From Arthrobacter sp. AZCC_0090 (GTDB lineage: Bacteria > Actinomycetota > Actinomycetes > Actinomycetales > Micrococcaceae): a DNA stretch of 64,000 nt. Positions 25,126 to 34,503 of this stretch are shown piece after piece. A model generated the notes under the pieces. It saw nothing but the letters and a program-made list of their open reading frames with translations. It searched no databases and was not told where the DNA came from. Position 1 is the first letter of the stretch, and the number at the start of each line of letters is the position of its first letter. Location of the stretch: positions 93,301-157,300 of the forward strand of contig NZ_JACHEE010000010.1 of the NCBI RefSeq assembly GCF_014207375.1. The letters run 5' to 3'. Both the position numbers and the translations under genes were made by a program.

Positions 25126-26534
25126 TCGTAGCCGAGGTCCTTGATCTTTTGTAGCCTGGCGGTGATGGTGTTCCGGTGCACGCCCAGCTGCTGCGCGGCC
25201 AGCGACGGCGCCAGTCCGACATCGAGAAGGCATGCCAGCGTCTTCAGCAGAGTACCGTCGACGTCGGCTTCCAGCAGCCCGGCGAGCACCATGCGTGCGG
25301 GCTGTGTCATCGCTTGCCTCGGGAGGGTTGCCAGGAGCTGTTCAGGTCCCATCTGGCCCGCGAGAACAACTCGTCCAGCCACCGCGACGGCGACGCTTGC
25401 CGCGGTAGTGGCCTCCAGGATCGCTTGGCTGGCCCCGGCCATCGAGGAAAAGCATCCGGAGACGCCCGCGGAGCAGGGCACGGTATTCGCCGCTTTGTTC
25501 ACCACGGTCCCCACGATCTTGCTAAACGCCTTCAGATCATCGTCAATGGGGGCGTTTCCCTTAAGCCGGTACCACCCGATCCAGACATCCTTGTACCGCA
25601 TCAATGGGGAGAAGTCCGGCCGCCGCGGCCAGAAGGAGCGGAAAACCATGGCGGGGTCTACAGTCGCCTGCGAGGCGGACGTCAGCCCCAGGGCCGCCAT
25701 CAGGAACGGTCCTCCGGCAGGCCAGCCGAGCGCCGTGGAGAGCAGTTGATAATCTTCCGAATCCCCGGACAGCAGCTGCTCCAAAAGGAGAGACGAGCGG
25801 ACACCGGCGCGCTCGTCGTGGCTCCGGGTGCGAGCGGCCCACAGGGAATATGCTGCGGCGGCCAGCTCGAGAACCTCCTCGATCTTCCCGGTGGAGTCGG
25901 GAGAATCTGGTGGCGTCTGTACTACGAGGGTGCCGATGGTGAGCCTGTGCTCGTCGGTGACCAAAAGCTGCGTGGACTCCATCCGGTGATCCGTGACAAT
26001 ATGGCCCAGCAGCACGCCGTCGTCGGGCCCGGTGAAATAGATGTTCTTTTGCGGGAGTGCCCTCTCCAGGACAGCCATGATCTGTCGTGGCATTGGATCG
26101 CGGAGCGCAGCCAGTTCGTGCGCGACCCGGGCGAGTAGTGCCGCGCGGGTCGCCTCGGGTTGGGCGATCGCGGCGGCGACGCGAACGGCCACCTGAAAGG
26201 GGTTTTCGTGGCTGAGGAACATGGGAACACCAAGCCGGTCAGCCAGTGCCCCCACGGACGCTTCGTGGACCGGTGAATGTGGCACCACCACGCATGCTGC
26301 AGCCCGCTCCCAGGCGCTGCGAAGAGCCATTTCCACTCGCCACCCGCTCGAGGCCAGGGACTCGGTTAGGACGAGCACCGTGTGCGGGTGGGCTACGGAA
26401 ATGGCGTCGAGGCTGTCGACGATCTGGACGCTCCGGGCCGCCCCGGTGAAGTCGCCACCGAACGCTTGGCCCAGGCCCATCACGTCCCGGAGCAGGTCTG
26501 AGACTGTGAGGTCTTTAGACGGTCGTTCCCTCAC
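25059..26534 (-). CDS. PucR-family transcriptional regulator
   Basis: The 491-residue product has an N-terminal sensor region (VSDLLRDVMGLGQAF...), a central GGDEF-like/CdaR domain (about 240-390) and the C-terminal PucR helix-turn-helix (LLDVGLAPSLAAQQLGVHRN, then TITARLQKI). Such regulators control purine, allantoin and amino-acid catabolic genes. It is the last gene of a minus-strand operon, its start overlapping the DUF917 stop (ATGA), and likely controls the hydantoin island. Its 3' end lies inside the duplicated segment. Confidence 0.9.
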   Translation of the reverse strand: MRERPSKDLTVSDLLRDVMGLGQAFGGDFTGAARSVQIVDSLDAISVAHPHTVLVLTESLASSGWRVEMALRSAWERAAACVVVPHSPVHEASVGALADRLGVPMFLSHENPFQVAVRVAAAIAQPEATRAALLARVAHELAALRDPMPRQIMAVLERALPQKNIYFTGPDDGVLLGHIVTDHRMESTQLLVTDEHRLTIGTLVVQTPPDSPDSTGKIEEVLELAAAAYSLWAARTRSHDERAGVRSSLLLEQLLSGDSEDYQLLSTALGWPAGGPFLMAALGLTSASQATVDPAMVFRSFWPRRPDFSPLMRYKDVWIGWYRLKGNAPIDDDLKAFSKIVGTVVNKAANTVPCSAGVSGCFSSMAGASQAILEATTAASVAVAVAGRVVLAGQMGPEQLLATLPRQAMTQPARMVLAGLLEADVDGTLLKTLACLLDVGLAPSLAAQQLGVHRNTITARLQKIKDLGYDPGDPRQRLALHLACTVLVPGI

Positions 26535-27634
26535 GGGGCACCTTCATTCATTGTGTCCTCGGACAGGTTGTAGAAGCCTTCCACGGCGTGCCCGGAAAGC
26601 TGCATGAGCAGTCGGCCCTGTTTGGTCTTCCATGCCGGGGACGCCGCGGGAACCATGGCGACATGCACGGGCTCGCCGACCGTTAGGTTTTCCAGGTTGA
26701 TAACCTCATGGGTCCGCGGGTTCAGGATGAGAATCTGGTCCGGGGCGCTGGCGATGACCCGGCCGTCGGCCAAGGCGAGGAATATTTCATTGTGGGCTTC
26801 CAGCCGCAGATGGCTGCGTGGCTCCGCCGACTCGCTGATCAGTATGCTGACTGGCGCCGAGGGCAGGGTCCCGGCTGCGCTGGACCGTGGCTGCCCGGCG
26901 ATGGACTGTATCGGATACTCGATGCCTGAGATCGTTCCGCGGCAGAGTGTCCGGGAAACCAATGGATCAGGGCCGAAGTCGGGATGCCCGCTTCGGAGGG
27001 CGTTTGAAAGGGTGCCCGGAAGGCCTGCCATCGCCAGCTGTTCCGCTGACATGGGATAGCACGCCACTATTGCCCATCCGCCGGCAGCAGCGACTATCGG
27101 TCGGATCAGTTCTTCGATCCGCGTGGCCGGCGCGTCCAGGATGAGGTCGTCGCGCATCGGCGTGGCCACGGCGATGGGTCCGACGCTAATGCCGTGGAGG
27201 GTGAACGTTGTCTGCTCCAGCAGCGGCAGGACCCGGCCGCAGCCGTCTCCATCAACTAGCGGTTTCCCGCTCGCGGCGGCGGCAGCCGCAGAGATGAGGG
27301 GATTTTCCCCCGAACAGTTCAGCGGGACTATGCCTTGGAATTCGGTGCCAACCCAGCGCTCCAGTGTCCTGATTGCCCGTAGTGCCTCGTTTCCTTCAGG
27401 AAGCAGTTCTGACAGGGCAGCGGCGGATCCGACAATGCTGAGGGAGCAGAAGCTGCCCCGGGGAAGGTCGTTCAACCGGAGGAGCGGTACAGAGCGGGCG
27501 GTCACTTCAGCCCGCGCCCAGTCCAGGGCGGCTTGATATCCAGCCTCGTCAATGCCCGTTGTGAAGCGCCGCACGCCGCGTGCGAAGGCATCGAGATTGT
27601 CCGTGTTGATCGCAGGAATGTACTGGCCGTTCAT
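26531..27634 (-). CDS. DUF917-family protein
   Basis: The 367 residues show the DUF917 (S-methyl-thiohydantoin desulfurase-like) layout: LVDGDGCGRVLPLLEQTTFTL-type core (Asp/Gly-rich DGDGCGR), GGWAIVACYPMSAEQL, then a C-terminal beta-rich domain with ILISESAEPRSHLRL and a final VEGFYNL. Families of this type are regularly found beside HyuA-like proteins and PucR regulators and are thought to act on hydantoin-like compounds. It overlaps both neighbours by four bases, so the three are one translational unit. Confidence 0.8.
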   Translation of the reverse strand: MNGQYIPAINTDNLDAFARGVRRFTTGIDEAGYQAALDWARAEVTARSVPLLRLNDLPRGSFCSLSIVGSAAALSELLPEGNEALRAIRTLERWVGTEFQGIVPLNCSGENPLISAAAAAASGKPLVDGDGCGRVLPLLEQTTFTLHGISVGPIAVATPMRDDLILDAPATRIEELIRPIVAAAGGWAIVACYPMSAEQLAMAGLPGTLSNALRSGHPDFGPDPLVSRTLCRGTISGIEYPIQSIAGQPRSSAAGTLPSAPVSILISESAEPRSHLRLEAHNEIFLALADGRVIASAPDQILILNPRTHEVINLENLTVGEPVHVAMVPAASPAWKTKQGRLLMQLSGHAVEGFYNLSEDTMNEGAP

Positions 27635-28998
27635 GCCGATCTCGCTGACTTCGGCTCGCCGGCCGCGCCGACGGCGACTCTGTGGAAGCCCGGGGGCAAG
27701 TAGGACATGGGCGCGTGCTCCAGCCGCTCAATGCGAATGGTCACTCTGTCCGCGCCCGCCTCGACGGACAGGTTCACCGCGTCCTCCTGCGCCTGCGCCA
27801 GGGCCTGGGCCAGTGTCCGGGTCTCGTCAACCCTGATGACGCGCTCCAGTTCGGCTCGAACGGGAGACCGGGCAGCGCCAACCGCGGCCGCGAACAGCGC
27901 GTACTCCGGTCCTAGCTCGGGGGCGAGTTCCATGGCTCTCGGACCGACAACAATCATCGGAGAATTGAAGCTGCCAAGCATGAGTGCTGCAGCGAGGTTG
28001 AGATGCCTGTTTCTGGGTTCGGATCGGGCGGGTGGCCCTAGATGGTGCGGCGGGAAGGGTCCCAGGTTCAGGTCTTTCCATGCAAGCTGTTCGTAGGCGA
28101 CCTCGGCGACTGACATCCGTATCGCTGAATCGTAGGAACTCTCCGGCCGGGTCGGCAGCCTCCCGGACTCGAGGATGACGGATCTGATGCCGTCGTGGCC
28201 TGCGTCGACCACGACGGCATCAGACAAGTTCGCCAAGTGTGCTGCCCCCGCGAAGAGGCATCCGCTGGCCCCGTCGATGCAGACAATCGGGAACTGTCTG
28301 AAGTGCTCCAGGACTACGGCGCCGCCGGATGTCCTGGCCACATAGACGGGGGCGTGTATTCCATGCGACTTCAATGTCTCTTCAAGTGTCTCCGAGAACG
28401 CGGCAGCCCAGGGACGCAAGGCTGCGTTGAGGACCGCCGCGTTCTCGCGGTCCCTGAGGCCACTGCCTCCCAGCGTGTGAGACAGGGTAATTGACAGTTC
28501 CGGTGCAACAGAGGTGATGGCTTCGGCACAGGATTCCTCCAGATCTGGCCGTGTTGGCGAGCCTGCCCCGCAGACCGCGATGCGCGGCACCCCAGCATCC
28601 GTGGCGCGTCGGGCCAGGTCAGCGACCTGCCTCAAGTCCGGGTCCGAGATGCTGGTTCCAGCCAACGTTGCGCCTCCGCGAATGGTTTCTACACAGGTTC
28701 CAATCCGGGCCGAAAGTTCTCTTGGCCAGGCTGCAAGTGGGCGCAGCGCTGGGTGAGCCGGGCCGGAAAGACGGAGCACCGCGGTTGGTTGGAGTTGCCC
28801 TGCCTGGACCTGATCGTGGATGGCGATCACCACGCAGGAAACGGATTCGATGATTGCGGAAGTCAGACGGGCTAGTCCATTGTTCAGTCCCTCCGTGATG
28901 GACGTGTCCGTCATCGTCGCACGGCCGGCCAGCGAGCCCGAACTATCCAGCGCGGCCATCGTGATGGCATCTGATCCGACCTCTATTCCAAGGTGCAT
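27631..28998 (-). CDS. Short HyuA-like (hydantoinase/oxoprolinase) protein
   Basis: From ATG 28998 (GGACGGA upstream; a GTG at 29022 is the alternative) this is about 455 residues, against 680-700 for full HyuA. HyuA-like signatures remain: the N-terminal ATPase strand MHLGIEVGSDAITMAALD, LSHTLGGSGLRDRENAAVLN (compare the SHEV...RE region), YVARTSGGAVV and a degenerate second ATPase loop VVVDAGHDGIRSVIL. The C-terminal swivelling domain is missing and no HyuB is encoded beside it, so it probably works with the DUF917 protein instead. Confidence 0.75.
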   Translation of the reverse strand: MHLGIEVGSDAITMAALDSSGSLAGRATMTDTSITEGLNNGLARLTSAIIESVSCVVIAIHDQVQAGQLQPTAVLRLSGPAHPALRPLAAWPRELSARIGTCVETIRGGATLAGTSISDPDLRQVADLARRATDAGVPRIAVCGAGSPTRPDLEESCAEAITSVAPELSITLSHTLGGSGLRDRENAAVLNAALRPWAAAFSETLEETLKSHGIHAPVYVARTSGGAVVLEHFRQFPIVCIDGASGCLFAGAAHLANLSDAVVVDAGHDGIRSVILESGRLPTRPESSYDSAIRMSVAEVAYEQLAWKDLNLGPFPPHHLGPPARSEPRNRHLNLAAALMLGSFNSPMIVVGPRAMELAPELGPEYALFAAAVGAARSPVRAELERVIRVDETRTLAQALAQAQEDAVNLSVEAGADRVTIRIERLEHAPMSYLPPGFHRVAVGAAGEPKSARSA

Positions 28999-29044
28999 AG
29001 CTTCCGTCCCCGGCTGGGACACTCTTGCGATGAGTGTGTCCCGC

Positions 29045-30382
29045 CTATGTGAGTCCCTTGCCCTCGGTTTCCGGCAGCGGAAGCGATACGGCGAGGGTGA
29101 GCAGCAGGAATCCGCTAATGATGACCACGGTGCCCGTGAAGTCGACCGACTGACCCAAAAGGAAGCCTACCGTTGAGGGCGCCGCGGCCGTGGCGATAAG
29201 CTGCGCCGCCAGCGCCCACGAGGATCCGGTGTTCCGGAGCACCGTTGGGTAGAACTCGCAGTTCCAGGTGTTCCAAATTCCCCAGGCTCCGAGCATAAAG
29301 AAGGACAGCGCGAAATTGGCCACATAAAGCACGGTAACGTCCGGCGCGTAGGCGAAGAGCAGCCCGCTCAGCACCGAACCCGCGAGGTAGGCCACGAAGA
29401 GTTTTTTGCGCCCGAATTTCCTCGTCAGCAGGGAAGCCGAAACATAACCGGGGATCATGAAGAGTGCACTCAGGGCCACAAAGTCCAAGCTGCTGGAAAG
29501 GGAGAGGCCTTTTTGCTGCAGCAGTGTGGGAAGCCAGGTCTGCAGTCCCCAGTAAGCCCAGTTGAACGCGAAGTTCAGGATCAGCATGAGCAAGGTGATC
29601 CGGCGCAGCGGACGGGACAGCAGAAGCCAGGGTTTTGCCGCGCTCTTGGAACCCTCCAGGCCGAACACGGCGTCCGGAGAGACGGAGACTCGAAGACGTC
29701 CGAGAACCTTTCGGACGTCGGAGAAGCGGCCGCGTGTCGCCAGCCAGTAGGGCGACTCCGGAACCCATGCCCAGACCAGGAAAGTCCAGATGCCGGCGGC
29801 GGCGCTGGCAATTGCCACTGCCTGCCATCCGAGGAACCCAAGCATCTGGGAGGAAGCCACAGCGGCCAGGACGCCGATCGGCCACCCGATGGACAACAGC
29901 ACTGTGGCCCGCCCTCTGACCTTGGTGGGCATCAGCTCTAGAAAGTACGGGAACGTCACTGTGTAGATTCCTGCCAGGGCAATGCCTGACAGGATCCTCA
30001 AGCCGGTGAGCATCTCAAAGGAAGTGGAGAACGCCGCCGCCAAGGCAATCAGCGAATAGACGCCTAGACTGATCACCGCCACCGGTTTTCTGCCGAATCT
30101 GTCGGCAATAGGGCCCCAAATGAGGACGCCGGGAATCATGCCGGTTGCGACAGCAGAAAGCGCGACGCCGAGTTGTTCGAAATCCAGGCCGAAGCTGGAC
30201 GCAAGGTTGTCGGAGACGTAGACGAGGGCCAGTTGTTCCCAAGCCTCAATGACAAACGTGATGAACAGGGCGATGGCGATCTTCGCGTGCACACGGCTGA
30301 ACCGCATGTCTTCAAAGGCACCCGAAACCGTCTGGACCATTTCCAGGCCCGGGGTGCGTGTTCCTGCAGGTATGGAGCTCAT
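29045..30382 (-). CDS. Major facilitator transporter (sugar/metabolite-porter type)
   Basis: The 445-residue product has 12 hydrophobic helices and the MFS loop motif GPIADRFGRKPV between helices 2 and 3, the repeat TRKFGRKK in the second half, and PESPYWL after helix 6, as in the metabolite:H+ symporter group. It is the first gene of the minus-strand operon with the HyuA-like, DUF917 and PucR genes, so it probably imports the cyclic amide or related compound those proteins act on. The ATG is preceded by AAAGGAACGAAAG. Confidence 0.88.
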   Translation of the reverse strand: MSSIPAGTRTPGLEMVQTVSGAFEDMRFSRVHAKIAIALFITFVIEAWEQLALVYVSDNLASSFGLDFEQLGVALSAVATGMIPGVLIWGPIADRFGRKPVAVISLGVYSLIALAAAFSTSFEMLTGLRILSGIALAGIYTVTFPYFLELMPTKVRGRATVLLSIGWPIGVLAAVASSQMLGFLGWQAVAIASAAAGIWTFLVWAWVPESPYWLATRGRFSDVRKVLGRLRVSVSPDAVFGLEGSKSAAKPWLLLSRPLRRITLLMLILNFAFNWAYWGLQTWLPTLLQQKGLSLSSSLDFVALSALFMIPGYVSASLLTRKFGRKKLFVAYLAGSVLSGLLFAYAPDVTVLYVANFALSFFMLGAWGIWNTWNCEFYPTVLRNTGSSWALAAQLIATAAAPSTVGFLLGQSVDFTGTVVIISGFLLLTLAVSLPLPETEGKGLT

Positions 30383-30553
30383 CTTTCGTTCCTTTGCTTG
30401 ACCCGCTATTGCTAATTAAACCCCTCCTGGGGGTTACACAGATCACACTAGAAAGGGCCCAGTACGCGAGGCTGGGCGATGCGCACACCAAAGGCCAAGG
30501 GGACTGTGCGCAGCGCTTGGTCGCGGGAAAGTGGTCTCGGCCAGGATGGTCCC

Positions 30554-32119
30554 GTGAAAGATATCCAGTTATCAGTCAAGGGGCCGCAGCCGCTCTCGGA
30601 GCGCGGCGGAAACAGATCACGCCGGCCTGACTCTGAAGCCTTCCGGTCCTTCTTGGCGAACCACTGGCGTGTGCCCACGACAGATCCGACGTCCGATGGC
30701 GGTGCCCCCTATGCTGCCCAGCGACGGCTGATGCTCTCGCGGCAGATGGAATCCAAGCGACTCGTGATTCCTGCCGGCACGCTCAAAGTCCGTGCAGGAG
30801 ACAGTGACTACCGGTTTCGCGCGCACTCCGCGTTTGTCCATCTGACCGGGCTGGGAGCACGCTGTGAACCCGGCTCGGTTTTGATTCTGGAACCTGTGGG
30901 GCGCGGGGAAGGTGATAGCGGCGGCCATCATCGCGCCACCCTGTACCTTCCTCCGCCGTCCGGGCCGGGAAATGCCGATTACTATTCAGACGAGATCTTC
31001 GGCGGCTTCTGGATCGGAGAACGGCCATCGCTGGCAGCAGTCCAGGCCACATGCGGTATCGTCACGGCTGACATCGCCGAAATTGAGACGGCAGTTTGGA
31101 ATATTGCCAGCGAAGGCCGGCCGCGAGACGTTCAGATCTGCTCGCTGCGGGGGCTCGACCCCTGGGTGGATGCTCTCGTTGACTCTAGCCGCCGCCGTAC
31201 TGATGACTCAGTCGGTGCTCACAAGGAACCCTCCTGGCTGGAGTTGGATGACAGCTTGAGCGAAGTCCTGTCAGAACTTCGTCTGGTCAAGGACGCCTGG
31301 GAAGTTGAGCAGATACGCAAAGCGGTTGCCATCACAGTTGAAGGCTTCCATGACGTGGTCAAGGCGCTCCCCAGAGCCCTCGCACACCCCCGGGGTGAGC
31401 GAGTGGTGGAAACGACCTTTGCAGGACGCGCCCGCGTGGACGGCAACGATGTCGGCTACGAGACCGTCGCGGCATCAGGGAACAATGCGACCACCCTGCA
31501 CTGGATGTGCAACGACGGTCCCGTGAGGCCAGGCGAGCTCCTGCTCCTGGACGCCGGCGCGGAGACGAATTCCCTGTACACGGCCGATATTACGCGGACG
31601 CTCCCGGTCAGCGGACGGTTCTCAGACGTGCAGCGCCTGGTCTACGAGGCCGTGCTGGAAGCCGCGGACGCCGCGTTCTGCGCGGCCTCGCCCGGCCGAA
31701 GGTTCCGCGACATTCACGACGCGGCCATGGAAGTCCTTGCAACCCGACTGGAAACGTGGGGAATACTCCCTGTTTCAATCCGGGAGGCACTGGCGCCAAA
31801 CGGCCAGCATCACCGCAGATGGATGCCTCATGGCGCGAGCCACCATCTGGGTCTGGACGTCCACGACTGCGCACAAGCCCGGAAAGAGCTGTATCTGGAC
31901 GGAATGCTAGTCTCCGGAATGGTATTCACGATCGAACCCGGCCTCTATTTCAAAGAGGAAGACCTCGCAGTACCGCCTGAATTCCGCGGCATTGGCGTAC
32001 GAATAGAGGACGACATCCTGATTTCCGATGCAGGCCCGGTCAACCTCAGCGCGGCGCTACCCCGGCGTCCGGAAGACATTGAAGGATGGATGCAGTCGGT
32101 TGAGTCCTCGTCGGCATGA
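30554..32119 (+). CDS. M24-family metallopeptidase (Xaa-Pro aminopeptidase type)
   Basis: The GTG at 30554 is preferred; the frame is open to 30479, but that part overlaps the divergent promoter region. The product is about 521 residues. The N-terminal domain (KRLVIPAGTLKVRAGDSDYR...HLTGL) is that of aminopeptidase P. The C-terminal pita-bread domain shows the five metal ligands: LLLDAGAETNSLYTADITRT (two Asp), HGASHHLGLDVHD (His), TIEPGLYF (Glu) and RIEDDILI (Glu). It removes N-terminal residues before proline. It is divergent from the MFS gene of the hydantoin operon, so it may process a dipeptide or N-carbamoyl product there. Confidence 0.9.
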   Translation: MKDIQLSVKGPQPLSERGGNRSRRPDSEAFRSFLANHWRVPTTDPTSDGGAPYAAQRRLMLSRQMESKRLVIPAGTLKVRAGDSDYRFRAHSAFVHLTGLGARCEPGSVLILEPVGRGEGDSGGHHRATLYLPPPSGPGNADYYSDEIFGGFWIGERPSLAAVQATCGIVTADIAEIETAVWNIASEGRPRDVQICSLRGLDPWVDALVDSSRRRTDDSVGAHKEPSWLELDDSLSEVLSELRLVKDAWEVEQIRKAVAITVEGFHDVVKALPRALAHPRGERVVETTFAGRARVDGNDVGYETVAASGNNATTLHWMCNDGPVRPGELLLLDAGAETNSLYTADITRTLPVSGRFSDVQRLVYEAVLEAADAAFCAASPGRRFRDIHDAAMEVLATRLETWGILPVSIREALAPNGQHHRRWMPHGASHHLGLDVHDCAQARKELYLDGMLVSGMVFTIEPGLYFKEEDLAVPPEFRGIGVRIEDDILISDAGPVNLSAALPRRPEDIEGWMQSVESSSA

Positions 32120-32129
32120 GGCAGCGAGG

Positions 32130-32411
32130 TTAGCGGCATCCCCCGGTATCCCATTTGTAGTCGATCCAAGCGGTGAACCCTTCGCAGCGCTCGAACATCG
32201 TGCGGGGCTCGGCGCCGTGTCCCTCGATCCATAGGATGGCTCCGTCCGGGGTGACGCCGTCGACGCGTCCGGTGCGGACTGTCCTGTCATCCACCCGGAT
32301 CTGGATCACTTCGCCGAGTAGCGCCACCCAGTCGTGCTGGAGGTGCATCCTTCTGGTGTCCGCTTTGACCGTAGCCGAAGTGCCCGAAAGGCGAATCAGG
32401 CCGGGAAACAT
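32130..32411 (-). CDS. Small hypothetical protein (93 residues) coupled to the sugar isomerase gene
   Basis: Its ATG at 32411 lies 16 bases inside the 3' end of the upstream isomerase gene, suggesting translational coupling. The product has a beta-strand-rich pattern (GEVIQIRVDDRTVRTGRVDG, GAILWIEGHGAEPR) like a small beta-barrel, ending FEGF-like (CEGFTAWIDYKWDTGGCR). No family was recognised. Position suggests a role in the polyol cluster. Confidence 0.55.
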   Translation of the reverse strand: MFPGLIRLSGTSATVKADTRRMHLQHDWVALLGEVIQIRVDDRTVRTGRVDGVTPDGAILWIEGHGAEPRTMFERCEGFTAWIDYKWDTGGCR

Positions 32412-33256
32412 TGCAACGCCGTCGAGCGGGCGGATTCCAGCGCTTCGCTAACGGGACGTGTGCGGTGTTGCTCGGAGAGGATTTCCACGCCCCATGGTCC
32501 ATTGAAACCGATGGCCTGGAGCGTTTTGATGAACCCAGTGACATCTTGGTCACCTTCTCCGCAGAGACGGCGATTGTCGCGGGTGTCTTCAAAGAGTGTT
32601 CCCCTGATTTCCGCGTCCGCGTCGTTGAGCTCCACCCCGAAAATCTGGTCGGCGGTGAGGCTGCGGGACAGTTCCTCCAAGCTCGTTCCCGCCCGGAAGA
32701 CATGCCAGTAATCAACCACCAAACCGCAGTCCGGCATATCGACAGACCGCATGAGCTCGGCGGCCGCCGGCATCGAGCCGACCATCGAAAAAGGCATGGG
32801 CTCGAGCGCGATGCGCGTCCCCCTTTGTGAGGCCCCTTTTGTCAGGCGTCGCAGCGGCTCCACCAGGAAGTCGAGATCATTCAAGGGCTCGCCGAACGCC
32901 GTTCCGATCTTGATGAAGCGCGCCCCCAGTGTCTCTGCGGCATCGAGGAGCAGCTCGAACTGCGGCCTCCACTCATGGGAGCGGGATTCGTCCCACCAGT
33001 CGCTGAGTAGCTCGACTTCAACGTAGCGGAAGCCGGCTTGGTCGATGAGTCCCTTGAGCCCGGAGAAGCCGATTGAATCCCTTGCGGCGACGAGGTCGTC
33101 ATACGCCAATCCGAACCCGGCCCATCCCGTGGCGGCGATGGCTGCCAAGCGCTCGGCGAGAAGGACGGGGCTGGTCTCGGGGATGCTCAAAGGCGCGATG
33201 TTGCCTGCGCTGGTCCAGCAGGTAGCGATTAGTTCGGGGGTGCTTGAGTACGTCAT
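32396..33256 (-). CDS. Sugar-phosphate isomerase/epimerase family (IolE/IolI-like TIM barrel)
   Basis: The ATG at 33256 follows GAGGAG. The 286-residue product is an AP-endonuclease-2-type TIM barrel with metal-ligand motifs EVELLSDWWDE (Glu), IALEPMPF (Glu), CGLVVDYWHVFRAG (Asp, His), and VELNDADAE. Relatives isomerise or dehydrate inososes (IolI, IolE) or hexuloses. It is divergent from the ABC importer and shares its control region, which carries two LacI-type operators. Inosose isomerase is the likeliest role (inference). Confidence 0.8.
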   Translation of the reverse strand: MTYSSTPELIATCWTSAGNIAPLSIPETSPVLLAERLAAIAATGWAGFGLAYDDLVAARDSIGFSGLKGLIDQAGFRYVEVELLSDWWDESRSHEWRPQFELLLDAAETLGARFIKIGTAFGEPLNDLDFLVEPLRRLTKGASQRGTRIALEPMPFSMVGSMPAAAELMRSVDMPDCGLVVDYWHVFRAGTSLEELSRSLTADQIFGVELNDADAEIRGTLFEDTRDNRRLCGEGDQDVTGFIKTLQAIGFNGPWGVEILSEQHRTRPVSEALESARSTALQCFPA

Positions 33257-33321
33257 CGTTCTCCTCGCGACGGTGCGCGGTTCGGTAGCAATTGGGGTGC
33301 GAACACCCATCGACCATCTAA

Positions 33322-33377
33322 TTGGAACGCTCCATTGACAATTGGTCAAGCCTTGATTTAGCGTTGGAGCGTTCCAT
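33322..33377. promoter_or_regulatory. Two LacI-type operators flanking a TTGACA element
   Basis: TTGGAACGCTCCAT (33322-33335) and TTGGAGCGTTCCAT (33364-33377) are inverted copies of one another, each an imperfect palindrome with a central CG as LacI-family operators have. Their centres are 42 bp apart, four helical turns, which suits a looped tetramer. A TTGACA hexamer (33335-33340) lies between them, with no strong -10. The LacI-family gene at 42010 is the likely binder, controlling both divergent units. Confidence 0.72.
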
Positions 33378-33493
33378 AAAGCGATTTGCATCACATTCGT
33401 TCATAGCTAGATGGTTCCGTCCTCCCACCATGTCTTCGAAGGCACAGAAGCGGGGTCGACGGTCGAAGTACGCGACATCAAAGGAGATCTCAC

Positions 33494-34486
33494 GTGGCAA
33501 AGTTCAATTGGCGGCGGGGCGCAGTGGCGCTGGCCGTAGTACCGCTTCTGGCGCTGGCAGCATGTTCAGGCGGCGGCAAGCCGGCTGACAACGGCAGCGC
33601 CGGGGCGGCCGGGCAGGTGGCTGACACGCCGCGCCTCAAGATCGCGCTGATCACCCACGCTGCGGCCGGGGACACGTTCTGGGACATTGTCCGCAAGGGC
33701 GCTGAAACGGCGGCGAAGAAAGACAACGTTGAGCTTCTCTACAGCGGAGACGGGGATGCCGGCCGCCAGGCGCAGCTCGTGCAGCAGGCCATAGACCAGA
33801 AGGTCGACGGCATCGCCGTCACCCTCGCAAAGCCTGACGCCCTGAAGGATGTCGTCCAGAAGGCTCTCGCTGCCGGGATTCCGGTAGTGAGTCTGAACGC
33901 CGGCGAGGACCAGTACAAAGCAATGGGAGTCATGGCCCACTTCGGGCAGAGCGACAAACTCGCCGGCGTCACGGTGGGCAAGCGCCTAGCCTCAGAGGGC
34001 ATCAAGCACCCGATCTGTGTCATCCAAGAGCAGGGCCACGTCGGGCTTGAGAACCGTTGCGCCGGCATCAAGGAGAACGTCCCCGGCTCGGAGGTTGTGT
34101 ACGTCAACGGTGCAGACATGACATCCGTTGCTTCCACGGTCACCGCGAAGCTGCAGTCGACTCCAGACGCCGACGCGATCGTCGGTCTCGGCGCCCCGTT
34201 CACGCTGACCATCGTCAAGTCAGTCAAGGACAGCGGCAGCAAAGTCAAGGTGGCTTCCTTTGACCTGAACGGCGATCTGGCCAAGGCGATCGTGGATGGA
34301 AGCGTCGAGTTCACGGTGGACCAGCAGCCGTACCTGCAGGGCTACGGATCAGTCGATGCGATCTGGCTCAGCAAGGTCGGTGGCTTCAAGGTCGGTGGCG
34401 GCCAGCAGGTCTACACCGGACCGGCCGTGGTGGATAAGTCCAACGCAGCTGACGTCTCCAAGTTCGCTCAGGCCGGTATCCGCTAA
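33494..34486 (+). CDS. Sugar ABC transporter substrate-binding lipoprotein (inositol/polyol type)
   Basis: GTG 33494 follows AAGGAG. The 330-residue product has a lipoprotein signal with lipobox LAAC (Cys24) and a type-I periplasmic-binding fold of the ribose/inositol group (IALITHAAAGDTFWDIVRKG, VDGIAVTLAKPDALKDVV, GIPVVSLNAGE, FDLNGDLAKAIVDG). It captures a sugar or polyol outside the membrane for the permease and ATPase that follow. Myo-inositol is suggested by the iol genes in the same run. Confidence 0.9.
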   Translation: MAKFNWRRGAVALAVVPLLALAACSGGGKPADNGSAGAAGQVADTPRLKIALITHAAAGDTFWDIVRKGAETAAKKDNVELLYSGDGDAGRQAQLVQQAIDQKVDGIAVTLAKPDALKDVVQKALAAGIPVVSLNAGEDQYKAMGVMAHFGQSDKLAGVTVGKRLASEGIKHPICVIQEQGHVGLENRCAGIKENVPGSEVVYVNGADMTSVASTVTAKLQSTPDADAIVGLGAPFTLTIVKSVKDSGSKVKVASFDLNGDLAKAIVDGSVEFTVDQQPYLQGYGSVDAIWLSKVGGFKVGGGQQVYTGPAVVDKSNAADVSKFAQAGIR

Positions 34487-34503
34487 CCCGCAAGAAAACC
34501 GTC

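Noticed and set aside
30419-30435. AACCCC/GGGGTT inverted repeat before the MFS gene
   Set aside because: Only six-bp arms with a five-base loop; too short to call an operator or terminator with confidence.
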